NCBI RefSeq assembly: GCF_037975245.1
Contig: NC_092579.1
Coordinates: 14,954,178 to 15,018,177 of the forward strand
Reading direction: 5' to 3'
DNA length: 64,000 nucleotides
Source: Apostichopus japonicus
Lineage: Eukaryota; Echinodermata; Holothuroidea; Aspidochirotida; Stichopodidae
Position numbers and translations under genes: made by a program. Positions 1 through 13,440 of the stretch are shown piece after piece. How positions within the stretch are numbered: position 1 is the stretch's first letter; each line of letters starts with the position of its first letter. The notes beneath the pieces were generated by a model. It was not told the DNA's origin, did no database searches, and saw nothing but the letters and a program-made list of their open reading frames with translations.

Positions 1-474
1 CATCTAACCATCCTACTATCTAACCATCCTTCCATTCTTCCATCTAACCATCTAACCATCCTACCATTCTATCATCTTACCATTCTACCATCCCTCTATC
101 CTTCCATCCTACCATCCTTCCATCCTAATATCCTTCCATCTAACCATCCTACCATACTACCATCTTTCCAACCTACCATCCTTCAATTTTACTATCCTTC
201 CATCCTACCATCTAACCATCCTACCATCCTACCATTCTATCATTCTACCATCCTTCCATCCTACCATCCTACCAGCATACCATCCTTCCATTCTGCCATC
301 CCACTATCCAACCATCCTACAATCCTACCATTCTACCATCCTACAATCTAACCATCCTACCATATATCCATCCTTCTATTGTACCATTTAACCATCCTAT
401 CATCCTTCCATCCTACCATCTAGCCATCCTACCATTCTATCATTGTACCCTCCTTCCATCCAACCATCCTACCA

Positions 475-1415
475 TTCTACCATCCTTCAATCCTTCCATC
501 TTTCCATCCTACCATCTAAGCATTCTACCATCCAACCATCCTTCCATCCTAAGATCCTTCCATCCTACCATCTTACCACACTACCATCCTGACATCCTAC
601 TATCTAACCATCCTACCATCTAACCATCCTACCATTCTATCATCCTACCATTCTAAAATTCTGCCATCCTACCATCCCACTATCCTTCCATCCTACCATC
701 CTACTATCCTTCAATCTAACCATCCTACCATTCTTTCATCCTACCATTCTACCATCCTTCTATCCTACCATTCTACCATCCTGCCACCTAACCATCTTAC
801 CATCTAACCATCCTACCATCCTGCCATCCTTCCATCCTTCTATCCTGTCATCTAACTATCCTACCATCTAACCATCCTACCATCCGTCCATTATACCATC
901 CTACCATCTAACCATCCTACCATTCTTTCATCATACCATTCTAACATCTTAACAATCTACCATTTTTCCATCCTTCAATCCTTCCATCTAACCATCTTAC
1001 TACCCTACCATCCTACCATCCTTCCATCCTACCATCTAACCATCCTACCATTCTACCATACTACCATCTTTCCAACCTACCATCCTTCCATTCTACTATC
1101 CTTCCATCCTACCATCTAACCATCCTACCATTCTATCATCCTACCATCCTACCATACTTCCATCCTACCAGCATACCATCCTTCTATCCTTCCATCCTAT
1201 CATCTTACCATCCTACCACCCTACCATTCTTTTATCCTACCATCTAACCATCCTACCATCTTAATATCTAACCATTCTAACATCCTTCTATCCTACCATC
1301 CCTTCATCCAACCGTATACCCATCTAACCAACCTACCATTCTATCATCCTTTCATCCTACCATCTAACCATCCTAACATTCTATCATTCTATCATCCTAC
1401 CCTCCTGCCATTTAA
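475..1415 (+). repeat. Duplicated A block, copy 1 (pairs with 2020-2960)
   Basis: This stretch of about 940 bp recurs about 1,552 bp downstream (194 units). Shared rare variants track through both copies: CCTAAGATCC, CCTGACATCC, TTCTAAAATTCTGCC, CCGTCCATTATACC, CTTTCCAACCTACC (1068 and 2620) and CCAACCGTATACCC. The offset drops to 1,544 after about 1150, because copy 2 has lost one 8-bp unit. Confidence 0.9.
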
Positions 1416-1980
1416 ACACCATCTGATCATCCTACCATCTAACCATCCTACCATTCTATCATCCTATTATTCTATCATTCTACCATCTTTCCATCCTACC
1501 ATCCTTCCATTCTACCATCCTACCATCTAACCATCCTACCATCCTACCAGCATACGCTCCTTCAATCCTTCTATCCTACCACCTAACCATCCTACCATCT
1601 AACCATCCTACCATTCTATCATCGTACCATTCTATAATTCTACCAGCCTACTATCCTACTATCCTACCATCTAACCATCCTACCATCTAACCATCCTACC
1701 ATTCTATCATGTACCATCCTACCATCTAACCATCCTACCATCTAACCATCCTACTATCTAACCATCCTAACCTCCTTCCATCATACCATCCTTCCATGCT
1801 ACCAGCATACCTTCTTTCCATCCTACCATCTAACCATCCTACCATTCTATCATCCTACCATGCTGTCATTCTACCATCCTACCATCCCTCTATCCTACCA
1901 TCCTACTATCCTTCCATCTAACCATCCTACCATTCTATTATTCTACCATCCAACCATACTACCATCCTTCCATCCTACCA
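1395..1980 (+). repeat. Duplicated A block, copy 1 (pairs with 3586-4145)
   Basis: The ordered markers CCCTCCTGCCATTTAA, CCTATTATTCTATC and CATGCTACCAGCATACC (1795) recur at 3588 and 3950. The offset runs from 2,187 down to 2,155 bp through indels. The block starts inside the end of the 475-1415 duplication, so duplications of different size overlap here. Confidence 0.8.
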
Positions 1981-2019
1981 TCTAACCATCCTACCATTCT
2001 ATCATCCTTCCATTCTACC

Positions 2020-2960
2020 ATCCTTCAATCCTTCCATCTTTCCACCTACATCCTACCATCTAAGCATCCTACCATCCAACCATCCTTCCATCCTAAGATC
2101 CTTCCATCCTACCATCTTACCACACTACCATCCTGACATCCTACCATTCTATCATCCTACCATCTAACCATCCTTCCATCCTACCATTCTATCATCCTAC
2201 CATTCTAAAATTCTGCCATCCTACCATCCCACTATCCTTCCATCCTACCATCCTACTATCCTTCAATCTAACCATCCTACCATTCTTTCATCCTACCATT
2301 CTACCATCCTTCTATCCTACCATTCTACCATCCTGCCACCTAACCATCTTACCATCTAACCATCCTACCATCCTGCCATCCTTCCATCCTTCTATCCTGT
2401 CATCTAACTATCCTACCATCTAACCATCCTACCATCCGTCCATTATACCATCCTACCATCTAACCATCCTACCATTCTTTCATCATACCATTCTAACATC
2501 TTAACAATCTACCATTTTTCCATCCTTCAATCCTTCCATCTAACCATCTTACTACCCTACCATCCTACCATCCTTCCATCCTACCATCTAACCATCCTAC
2601 CATTCTACCATACTACCATCTTTCCAACCTACCATCCTTCCATTCTACTATCCTTCCATCCTACCATCTAACCATCCTACCATTCTATCATCCTACCATA
2701 CTTCCATCCTACCAGCATACCATCCTTCTATCCTTCCATCCTATCATCTTACCATCCTACCACCCTACCATTCTTTTATCCTACCATCTAACCATCCTAC
2801 CATCTTAATATCTAACCATTCTAACATCCTTCTATCCTACCATCCCTTCATCCAACCGTATACCCATCTAACCAACCTACCATTCTATCATCCTTTCATC
2901 CTACCATCTAACCATCCTAACATTCTATCATTCTATCATCCTACCCTCCTGCCATTCTAT
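2020..2960 (+). repeat. Duplicated A block, copy 2
   Basis: Second copy of the 475-1415 block, sharing the same ordered set of rare variants, with a one-unit deletion near 2700. The copies stop matching at about 2955, where this copy reads CCATTCTATC and the first reads CCATTTAAAC. Confidence 0.9.
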
Positions 2961-3212
2961 CATCCTGCCACCTAACCATCATACCATCTAACAATCCTGC
3001 CATCCTTCCATCCTTCTATCCTGTCATCTAACTATCCTACCATATAACCATCCTACCATCCTTCCATTATACCATCCTACCATCTAACCATCCTACCATT
3101 CTTTCATCCTACCATTCTACCATCTTCCCAATCTACCATTTTCCATGCTTCCATCCTTCAATCTTTCCATCTAACCATCCTGCCATTCTATCATCCTATC
3201 ATTCTACCATCC

Positions 3213-3600
3213 TACCAATCTACCATTTTTCCATCCTTCCATCCTTCAATCCTTCCATCTAACCATCTTACCACCCTACCGTCCTACCATCCTTCCATCC
3301 TACCATCCTACCATTCTACCATACTACCATCTTTCCAACCTACCATCCTTCCATTCTACTATCCTTCCATCCTACCATCCTACCATTCTATCATCCTACC
3401 ATCCTACCAGCATACCATCCTTCCATCCTATCATCTAACCATCCTACCATCTTAATATCTAACCTTCCTAACATCCTTCTATCCTACCATCCCTCCATCC
3501 AACCATATACCCATCTAACCATCCTACCATTCTATCATCCATCCTACCATCTAACCATCCTAACATTCTATCATTCTATCATCCTACCCTCCTGCCATTT
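3213..3600 (+). repeat. Partial third copy of the 475-1415 block
   Basis: CCAATCTACCATTTTTCC followed by the CTTTCCAACCTACC marker (3331) and CCATTCTACTATCC repeats the order seen at about 950-1150 and 2500-2700, with several unit deletions and substitutions. A fragment carrying the same CTTTCCAACCTACC marker is also present at 164. Confidence 0.75.
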
Positions 3601-4145
3601 AACCACCATCTAACCATCCTACCATCTAACCATCCTATCATTCTATCATCCTATTATTCTATCATTCTACCATCCTAGCATCTTTCCATCCTACCATTCT
3701 TCCATTCTACCATCCTTCCATCCTACCATCTAACCACCCTACCATTCTATCATCCTACCATCCTACCATCATACTATCCTTCCATCCTACCAGCATACGA
3801 TCCTTCAATCCTTCCATCCTACAACCTAACCATCCTACCATCTAACCATCCTTCCATTCTATCATGTACCATCCTACCATCTAACCATCCTACCATCTAA
3901 CCATCCTACTATCTAACCATCCTCACCTTCTTCCATCCTACCATCCTTCCATGCTACCAGCATACCTTCTTTCCATCCTACCATCTAATCATCTAACCAT
4001 CCTACCATTCTATCATCCTACCATTCTGTCATTCTACCATCCTACCATCCCTCTATCCTTCCATTCTTCAATCCTACCATCCTACTATCCTTCCATACTA
4101 CCATTCTATTATTCTACCATCCAACCATACTACCATCCTTCCATC
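3586..4145 (+). repeat. Duplicated A block, copy 2 (pairs with 1395-1980)
   Basis: Second copy, with CATGCTACCAGCATACC at 3950 and the following CCATTCTGTCATTC and CCATCCCTCTATCC variants in the same order as copy 1. The longest open frame in the first 6 kb (3951-4172) lies here. It is an accident of the repeat and not a gene. Confidence 0.8.
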
Positions 4146-4459
4146 CTACCATCCTTCCATCCTACCATCTAATCTCCTACCATCCTTCCATCCTACCATA
4201 CTACCATCCATCCATCCTACCATCCTTCCATCCTACCATCTAATCTCCTACCATCCTACCATCCTTCCATCCTACCATCCTGTCATCTAACTATTCTACC
4301 ATCTAACCATCCTACCATCCTTCCATTATACCATACTTCCATCATACCATCTAACCTTCCTACCATCCTTGCATCCTACCATCCTTCCATACTACCATCC
4401 TGTCATCTAACTATTCTAACATCTAACCATCCTACCATCCTTCCATTCTATCATCCTAC
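4146..4459 (+). repeat. Family A units, short local duplications only
   Basis: Degenerate A units, with a local repeat of the CCATCTAATCTCC and CTGTCATCTAACTATTC variants (about 4160-4290 and 4230-4420). Nothing else is seen here. Confidence 0.7.
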
Positions 4460-5119
4460 CATCCTACAATCTAACCATCCTACCATCCTTCCATCTTTCT
4501 ATTCTACCATCCTTCCATCCTACCATCTTACCACCCTACCATCAAACCATCCTACCATCTAACCATTCTACCATCCCCCAATCCTACCACCCTACCATTC
4601 TTTTATCCTACCATCTTACCATCTAACCATCCTACTATCTAACCATCCTAACATCCTTCCATCCTACCATCGTACAAACCTATCATCCTACCATCCTTTC
4701 ATCCTTCCATCATACCATCTAACCATCCTAACATTCTATCATTCTACAATCCTTTCATCCTACCATTTAACCACCATCTAACCATTCTACGATCCTACCA
4801 TTCTATCATCCTATTATTCTATCATTCTACCATCCTACCATACTACCATCTGTTCATCCTACCAGCATACCATCCTTCCATCCTACCATCTAACCATCCT
4901 ACTATTCTATCATCCTATCATTCTACCATCCTACTATCCTACCATCCTTCCATCCTACCATCCTACCATCTAACCATCTAACCATCCAACAATTCTATCA
5001 TAGTACCATCCTGCCATCTAACCATCCTACCATGAAACTATCCTACTATCTAACCATCCTAACATCCTTCCATCCTACCAGAATACCATCTTTCCATCCT
5101 ACCATCTAACCATCTAACG
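4460..5119 (+). repeat. 691-bp-offset tandem duplication, copy 1
   Basis: CATCCTACAATCTAACC (4460) through CCAGAATACC and CTAACGATC recurs at 5151-5843. The offset is 691 bp at both anchors checked: CATCCTACAAT (4460/5151) and TGTTCATCC (4851/5542). 691 is not a multiple of 8, so the unit register slips between copies. Confidence 0.92.
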
Positions 5120-5150
5120 ATCTAACCATCCAACAATTCTATCATAGTAC

Positions 5151-5843
5151 CATCCTACAATCTAACCATCCTACCATCCTTCCATCTTTCTATTCTACCA
5201 TCCTTCCATCCTACCATCTTACCACCCTACCATCAAACCATCCTACCATCTAACCATTCTACCATCCCCCAATCCTACCACCCTACCATTCTTTTATCCT
5301 ACCATCTTACCATCTAACCATCCTACTATCTAACCATCCTAACATCCTTCCATCCTACCATCGTACAAACCTATCATCCTACCATCCTTTCATCCTTCCA
5401 TCATACCATCTAACCATCCTAACATTCTATCATTCTACAATCCTTTCATCCTACCATTTAACCACCATCTAACCATTCTACGATCCTACCATTCTATCAT
5501 CCTATTATTCTATCATTCTACCATCCTACCATACTACCATCTGTTCATCCTACCAGCATACCATCCTTCCATCCTACCATCTAACCATCCTACTATTCTA
5601 TCATCCTACCATTCTATCATTCTACCATCCTACTATCCTACCATCCTTCCATCCTACCATCCTACCATCTAACCATCTAACCATCCAACAATTCTATCAT
5701 AGTACCATCCTGCCATCTAACCATCCTACCATGAAACTATCCTACTATCTAACCATCCTAACATCCTTCCATCCTACCAGAATACCATCTTTCCATCCTA
5801 CCATCTAACCATCTTTCCATCCTACCATCTAACCATCTAACGA
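5151..5843 (+). repeat. 691-bp-offset tandem duplication, copy 2
   Basis: Second copy, with close to line-for-line identity to 4460-5119. It gains extra A units near its end (CCATCTTTCCATCC inserted before CTAACGATC). The 31-bp spacer between copies repeats the AACAATTCTATCATAGTACC segment found inside each copy. Confidence 0.92.
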
Positions 5844-6600
5844 TCCTACCATCTAACCATCCTACCATTCTATCATCCTACCATTCTATCATTCTACCAT
5901 CCTACCATCCCTCCATCCTACCATCCTTCCATCCAACCCTCCTACAATCCTTCCATCTAACCATCCTACCATTCTATTTATTCTACCAAACTACCATGTA
6001 ACCATCCTACCATTTTTCCATCTTACCATCTAATCTCCTACCAATCATTCATCCTACCATTCTACCATCCTTCTATCCTACCATTCTACCATCCTGCCAC
6101 CTAACCATCATACCATCTAACCATCCTTCCATCCTACCATCCTTCGATCTTTCCATCCTGCCATCTAACTATCCTACCATATAACCATCCTACCATCCTT
6201 CCATTATACCATCATACCATCTAACCATCCTACCATCCTACCATCCTATCATTCTTCCATCCTACCATCTAACCATCCTAACATTCTATCATTCTACCAT
6301 CCTATCATCCTACCATCTAACCATCCTACCATTCTATCATCCAACCATCCTACGATCCTTCCATCCTACCATCTTACCATCCTTCCTTTCTACCATCCTT
6401 CCATGAATCCATCCTTCCATCCTACCATCTCACCATTCTATCATTCTACCATACTATCATCCTACCATTTAACCACCATTCTTCCATCCTTCCATCTACC
6501 ATCAAACCATCCTTCCATCCAACCACCCTACCATCTAACCATCCTACCATCTAACCATCCTACCATTCTATCATCGTATCATTCTGCAATCCTACCATCC
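5676..6600 (+). repeat. Mosaic A block, copy 1 (pairs with 8925-9800)
   Basis: Ordered markers TCTATCATAGTACC (at about 5695), TTCTATTTATTC, CTGCCACCTAACC, CCTACGATCC and CCTTAATTCCTACC (6599) recur 3,248 to 3,200 bp downstream. The second half (6060-6600) also resembles 7080-7530. Confidence 0.8.
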
Positions 6601-7079
6601 TTAATTCCTACCATTCTACCATCATACCATCCCTCCATCCTACATCCTACCATCCTTCAATCCTTCCATCCTACCATCCTGCCACCATCTAACTATCCTT
6701 CAATCCTTCCATCCTAGCATCCTTACCATCTTACCATCCTTCCATCCTACCATCCCTCCATCCTTCAATCCTTCCATCCTACCGTCCTAGCACCATCTAA
6801 CTATCCTTCCATCCTACTATCTTACCATCTAACCATTCTTCCATCCTACATTTCTACCATCCTACCATTTAACCATCCTTCCATTCTATCATCCTACCAT
6901 TCTATAATTCTACCTTGCTACCATCCTACCATCCTACGATCCTTCCATCCTTCATCCTACCATCTAACCATCCTACCATCTAACCATCCTACCATCCAAC
7001 CATCCTACCATCCTTCCATCCTACCATCTAACCATCCTTCCATCCTACCATCTAACCATCCTTCTATCCTACCATACTA

Positions 7080-8390
7080 CCATCCTGCCACCTAACCATC
7101 ATACCATCTAACCATCCTTCCATCCTTCCATCCTGCCATCTAACTATCCTACCATATCCTACCATCCTTCCATTACCATCATACCATCTAACCATCCTAT
7201 CATTCTTCCATCTAACCATCCTAACATTCTATCATTCTACCATCCTATCATCCTACCATCTAACCATCCTACCATTCTATCATCCAACCATCCTACGATC
7301 CTTCCATCCTACCATCTTACCATCCTACCTTCTACCATCCTTCCATGAATCCATCCTTCCATCCTACCATCTCACCATTCCATCATTCTACCATACTATC
7401 ATCCTTCCATTTAACCACCATTATTCCATCCTTCCATCTACCATCAAACCATCCTTCCATCCAACCACCCTACCATCTAACCATACTACCATTCTATCAT
7501 CATATCATTCTGCAATCCTACCATCCTTAATTCCTACCGTCCTACCATCTCACCATTCTATCATTCTACCATACTATCATCCTACCATTTAACCACCATT
7601 CTTCCATCCTTCCATCTACCATCAAACCATCCTTCCATCCAACCACCCTACCATCTAACCATCCTACCATTCTATCATCGTACCATTCTGCAATCCTACC
7701 ATCCTTAATTCCTACCATCCTACCATCATACCATCCCTCCATCCTACATCCTACCATCCTTCAATCCTTCCATCCTACCATCCTGCCACCATCTAACTAT
7801 CCTTCCATCCTAGCATCCTTACCATCTTACCATCCTTCCATCCTACCATCCTTCTATCCCTCCATGCTACCATCCTAGCACCATCAAACTATCTTTCCAT
7901 CCTACTATCTTACCATCTAACCATTCTTCCATCCTACATTTCTACCATCCTACCATCTAAACATCCTGCCATTTAACCATCCTTCCATTCTATCATCCTA
8001 CCATTCTATCATTCTAGCATCCTACCATCCTACCATCCTTCCATCCTACCATCCTACGATCCTTCCATCCTTCATCCTCCCATCTAACCATCCTACCATC
8101 CTACCATCCTTCCATCCTACCATCTAACCATCCTAATATTCTATCATTCTACCATCCTACTGACCTACCATTTAACCAACCTACCATTCTGTCATCCTAC
8201 CATCCCACCATTCTACCTTTCTTCCCCTTTTTATCCTACCATTCTACCAGCCTTCCATCCTACCATCCTACCATCTAACCATCCTTCCATCCTACCATCT
8301 AACCATCCTACCATCTAACCATCCTACCATTCTATCATTCTACCATCCTATCACCTTACCATCCTTCCATACTACCATCCTACCACCCTT
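7080..8390 (+). repeat. Mosaic A block, copy 1 (pairs with 9330-10690)
   Basis: CTGCCACCTAACC, two CCTTAATTCCTACC markers (7525, 7703) and CTTCCCCTTTTTATCC (8221) recur at 9799, 9977 and 10504, with offsets of 2,274-2,283 bp. Inside it the segment with CATTTAACCACCATT occurs twice about 177 bp apart. The only sizeable minus-strand open frame (7566-7757) falls here and is a repeat artefact. Confidence 0.82.
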
Positions 8391-8924
8391 CCATCTCACC
8401 ATACTATCATTCTACCATACTATCATCCTACCATTCTTCCATCCTTCCATCTACCATCCTTCCATCCAACCACCCTACCTTCTAACCATTCTACCATTCT
8501 ATCATCCTATCATTCTGCAATCCTACCATCCTTAATTCCTACCATACTACCATTCTACCATCATACCATCCTTCCATCCCTACATCCTACCATCCTTCAA
8601 TCCTTCCATCCTACCACCCTACCACCATCTAGCTATCCTTCCATCCTACCATCCTAAACATCTTACCATCTAACCATTCTTCCATCCGACATTTCTACCA
8701 TCCTACCATCTAAACATCCTACCATTTAACCATCCTTTCACTCTATCATCCTACCATCCTACCAACCTTCCATCCTACGATCCTTTCATCCTTCATCCTA
8801 CCATCTAACCATCCTACTATCCAACCATCCTTCCATCCTACCATCTAACCATCCTAATATTCTATCATTCTACCATCCTACTATCCTACCATCCTTCCAT
8901 CCTACCATCCTACCATCTAACCAT

Positions 8925-9800
8925 CTAACCATCCAACCATTCTATCATAGTACCATCCTACCATCCTGCCATCTAACCATCCTACCATTAAACCATCTTA
9001 ATATCTAACCATCCTAACATCTTTCCATCCTACCAGCATACCATCTTTCCATCCTACCATCTAACGATCCTACCATCTAACCATCCTACCATTCTATCAT
9101 CCTACCATTCTACCATCCTACCATCCCTCCATCCTACCATCCTTCCATCCTACCCTCCTACAATCCTTCCATCTAACCATCCTACAATTCTATTTATTCT
9201 ACCATCCTACCAAACTATCATTCTACCATCTAACCATCCTACCATCCTTCCATCTTACCATCTAATCTTCTACCAATCTTTCGTCCTACCATTCTACCAT
9301 CCTTCTATCCTACCATTCTACCATCCTGCCACCTAACCATCATACCATCTAACCATCCTTCTATCCTACCATCCTTCGATCCTTCCATCCTGCCATCTAA
9401 CTATCCTACCATATAACCATCCTTCCATTATACCATCATACCATCTAACCATCCTACCATCCTATCATTCTTCCATCCTACCATCTAACCATCCTAACAT
9501 TCTATCATTCTACCATCCTATCATCCTACCATCTAACCATCCTACCATTCTATCATCCAACCATCCTACGATCCTTCCATCCTACCATCTTACCATCCTA
9601 CCTTTCTACCATCCTTCCATAAATCCATCCTTCCATCCTACCATCTCACCATTCCATCATTTTACCATACTATCATCCTACCATTTAACCACCATTCTTC
9701 CATCCTTCCATCTACCATCAAACCATCCTTCCATCCAACCACCCTACCATCTAACCATCCTACCATTCTATCATCGTATCATTCTGCAATCCTACCATCC
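8925..9800 (+). repeat. Mosaic A block, copy 2 (pairs with 5676-6600)
   Basis: Carries the TCTATCATAGTACC, TTCTATTTATTC and CTGCCACCTAACC markers in the same order as 5676-6600, with scattered unit gains and losses. Its right part overlaps the start of the 9330-10690 copy, so the region is a mosaic of overlapping duplications. Confidence 0.78.
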
Positions 9801-10690
9801 TTAATTCCTACCATCCTACCATCTCACCATTCTATCATTCTACCATACTATCATCCTACCATTTAACCACCATTCTTCCATCCTTCCATCTACCATCAAA
9901 CCATCCTTCCATCCAACCACCCTACCATCTAACCATCCTACCATTCTATCATTGTATCATTCTGCAATCCTACCATCCTTAATTCCTACCATTCTACCAT
10001 CCTTCCATCCCTCCATCCTACCATCCTTCAATCCTTCCATCCTACCATCCTGCCACCATCTAACTTTCCTTCAATCCTTCCATCCTACCATCCTTACCAT
10101 CTTACCATCCTTCCATCCTACCATCCCTCCATCCTTCAATCCTTCCATCCTTCCATCCTACCACCATCTAACTATCCTTCCATCCTACTATCTTACCATC
10201 TAACCATTCTTCCATCCTACATTTCTACCATCCTACCAACTAAACATCCTACCATTTAACCATCCTTCCATTCTATCATCCTACCACTCTATCATTCTAC
10301 CATGCTACCATCCTACCATCCTTCCATCCTACCATCCTACGATCCTTCCATCCTTCATCCTACCATCTAACCATCCTACCATCCAACCATCCTACCATCT
10401 AACCATCCTAATATTCTATCATTCTACCATCCTATCATCCTACCGACCTACCATTTAACCAACCTACCATTCTGTCATCCTACCATCCCACCATTCTACC
10501 TTTCTTCCCCTTTTTATCCTACCATTCTACCAGCCTTCCATCCTACCATTTAACCATCCTACCATCTAACCATCCTTCCATCCTACCACCTAACCATCCT
10601 ACCATCTAACCATCCTACCATCTAACCATCCTACCATTCTATCATTCTACCATCCTATCACCTTACCATCCTTCCATACTACCATCCTAC
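9330..10690 (+). repeat. Mosaic A block, copy 2 (pairs with 7080-8390)
   Basis: Carries the paired CCTTAATTCCTACC markers (9799, 9977) 178 bp apart, as in copy 1, then CTTCCCCTTTTTATCC at 10504 and the CCAGCCTTCC variant. Confidence 0.82.
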
Positions 10691-10860
10691 CACCCTTCCA
10701 TCTCACCATTCTACCATACTATCATTCTACCATACTATCATCCTACCGTCCTACCATTATTCCATCCTTCCATCTACCATGAACCCATCCTTTCATCCAA
10801 CCACCCTACCTTCTAACCATCCTACCATTCTATCATCCTATCATTCTGCAATCCTACCAT

Positions 10861-12002
10861 CCTTAATTCCTACCATTCTACCATCATACCATCCTTCCAT
10901 CCCTCCATCCTAAATCCTACCATCCTTCAATCCTTCCATCCTACCATCCTACCACCATCTAACTATCCTTCAATCCTTCCATCCTACCATCCTAGCATCC
11001 TTACCATCTTACCATCCTACCATCCTTCCATCCCTCCATCCTTTAATCCTTCCATCCTACCATCTTACCACCATCTAACTATACTTCCATCCTACCATCC
11101 TAAACATCTTACCATCTAACCATTCTTCCATCCGACATTTCTACCATCCTACCATCTAAACATCCTACCATTTAACCATCCTTCCACTCTATCATCCTAC
11201 CATTCTATCATTCTACCATGCTACCATCCTACCATCCTACGATCCTTTCATCCTTCATCCTACCATCTAACCATCCTACTATCCAACCATCCTACCATCT
11301 AACCATCCTAATATTCTATCATTCTATCATCCTACCATCCTACCATTTAAACAACCTACCATTCTATCATCCTACCATCCCACCATTCTACCATTCTTCC
11401 CCTTTTTATCCTACCACTCTATCATCCTACCATTCTACCATGCTACCATCCTACCATCCTTCCATCCTACGATCCTTTCATCCTTCATCCTACCATCTAA
11501 CCATCCTACTATCCAAACATCCTACCATCCTACCATCTAACCATCCTAATATTCTATCATTCTACCATCCTATCATCCTAACATCCTACCAATTAACCAA
11601 CCTACCATTCTATCATCCTACCATCCCACCATTCTACCATTCTTCCCCTTTTTATCCTACCATTCTACCATCTAACCATCCTACCATCTAACCATCCTAC
11701 CATCTAACCATCCTACCATCTAACCATCCTACCATCTAACCATCCTACCATTCTATCATTCTACCATCCTATCACCTTACCATCCTTCCATACTACCATC
11801 CTACCATCCTACCACCCTACCATCTATTTATCCTACCAACTTACCATCCTACCATCTAACCATCCTACCATCTAACCCTCCTACCATTCTATCATCCTAC
11901 CATTCTATCATTCTACCATCCTACCATACTACCATCTTTCCATCCTACCATTCTACCATCCTACTATCCTTCCATCTAACCATCCTACCATCAACCAACC
12001 TA
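10861..12002 (+). repeat. A block repeated at 13674-14508, with an internal 222-246-bp duplication
   Basis: It starts at the CCTTAATTCC marker (10861) and passes through CCGACATTTCTACC, CATGCTACC and CTTCCCCTTTTTATCC. The CATGCTACC to CTTCCCC interval is tandemly duplicated: CATG at 11217 and 11439, CTTCCCC at 11396 and 11642. The same order recurs at 13674-14508 with one copy of the interval. The 157-codon open frame at 11218-11691 is a repeat artefact. Confidence 0.82.
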
Positions 12003-13440
12003 CCATTCTATTATTCTATCATTGTACCATACTACCAATTTTCCATCCTACCATCCTTCCATCCTACCATTCTACCATCCTTCCATTCTTCCATCCTACC
12101 ATCTAACCATCCTACCATTCTATCTTTCTACTATCCTACCATCTAACCATCCTACCATCTCACCATCTAAGCATCCTTCCATCCTACCATTTAACCATCC
12201 TGCCATCTAAACATCCTACCATCCTCTCATCCTACCATCCTTCCATCCTACCATCTTACCACACTACCATCCTTCCATCCTACCATCTAACCATCCTACC
12301 ATCCAACCATCCTACCATCCTTCTATCCTACCATCTAACCAAACTACCATCCTGCAAACCTACCATCTAACCATCCTACATTCCTTCCATGATACCATCC
12401 TTCCTTCCTACCATCTAACCATCCTATCATTCTACCATCCTACCATCCTTTCATCTTTCCATCCTACCATTCTACCATCTTTCCATCTTCCATTCTACCT
12501 TCTAACCATCTAACCATCCTACCATCTAACCATCCTATCATTCTACCATCCTACCATCCTTTCATCTTTCCATCCTACCATTCTACCATAGTTCCATCTT
12601 TCCATTCTACCTTCTAACCATCCTACCATCAAACCATCCTACGATCCTTCCATCCTTTCATCCTACCATCTTACCACACTACCATCCTGCCATCCTACCA
12701 TCTAACTATCCTACCATCCTTCCATCCTACAATCCTTCCATCCTACCATCTTACCAAACTACCATCCTGCAATTCTACCATCTAACCATCCAACAATCCT
12801 TCCATTAAACCATCTAACCATCCCACCATTCTTTCATCCTACCATTCTATCATCCTACCATCCTGCCATCCTACCATTCTACCATCCTTCCATGAAACCA
12901 TTCTTCCATCTTACCATCTAACCATCTCACCATTCTATCATTCTACCATTCTATCATCCTACCATTCTTCCATCCTTCCATCTACCATCATACCATCCTT
13001 CCATTCTACCATCTAAACAACCTACCATCTTACTATCCTTCTATTCTATCATTCTGCCATCCTACCGTCCTTAATTCCTACCATCCTACCATCCTTCCAT
13101 CCTACATCCTGCCATCCTTCCATTCTACCATCCTTCCACTATCTAACCATCCTTCCATCCTTTCATCCTACCTTTCTACAATCTAACCATCTCAACATTC
13201 TATCATTCTACCATTCTATCATCCTACCATCCTACCATTCTTCCATCTACCATCCTTCCATCATACCACCCTACCACCCTACCATCTAACCAAACTACCA
13301 TCTAACCATTCTATCATCCTATCATTCTGCCAATCTACCATCCTTAATTCCTACCATCATACCATCCTTCCATCCCTCCATCCTTCCATACTTCCATCCT
13401 ACCATCCTACCACCATCTAACCATCCTTCTATTCTTCCAT
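12003..13440 (+). repeat. Outlying, more divergent copy of the 1.83-kb HOR
   Basis: It begins with CATCAACCAACC and CCATTGTACCATACTACC, as the HOR units at 14.5, 16.3 and 18.2 kb do, and carries CATCTAAGCATCC at 12163. At the place where all array copies read CCTAGGATCC it reads CCTACAATCC, so it lacks the array-specific variant. Its right flank (from 13342) matches the flank of the array at 20039 onward. Confidence 0.78.

Noticed and set aside
7566-7757. 63-codon minus-strand open frame
   Set aside because: The minus strand of A carries a TAG once per three units in each frame. This frame is a chance run of variants and encodes only W-, G- and M-rich repeat.
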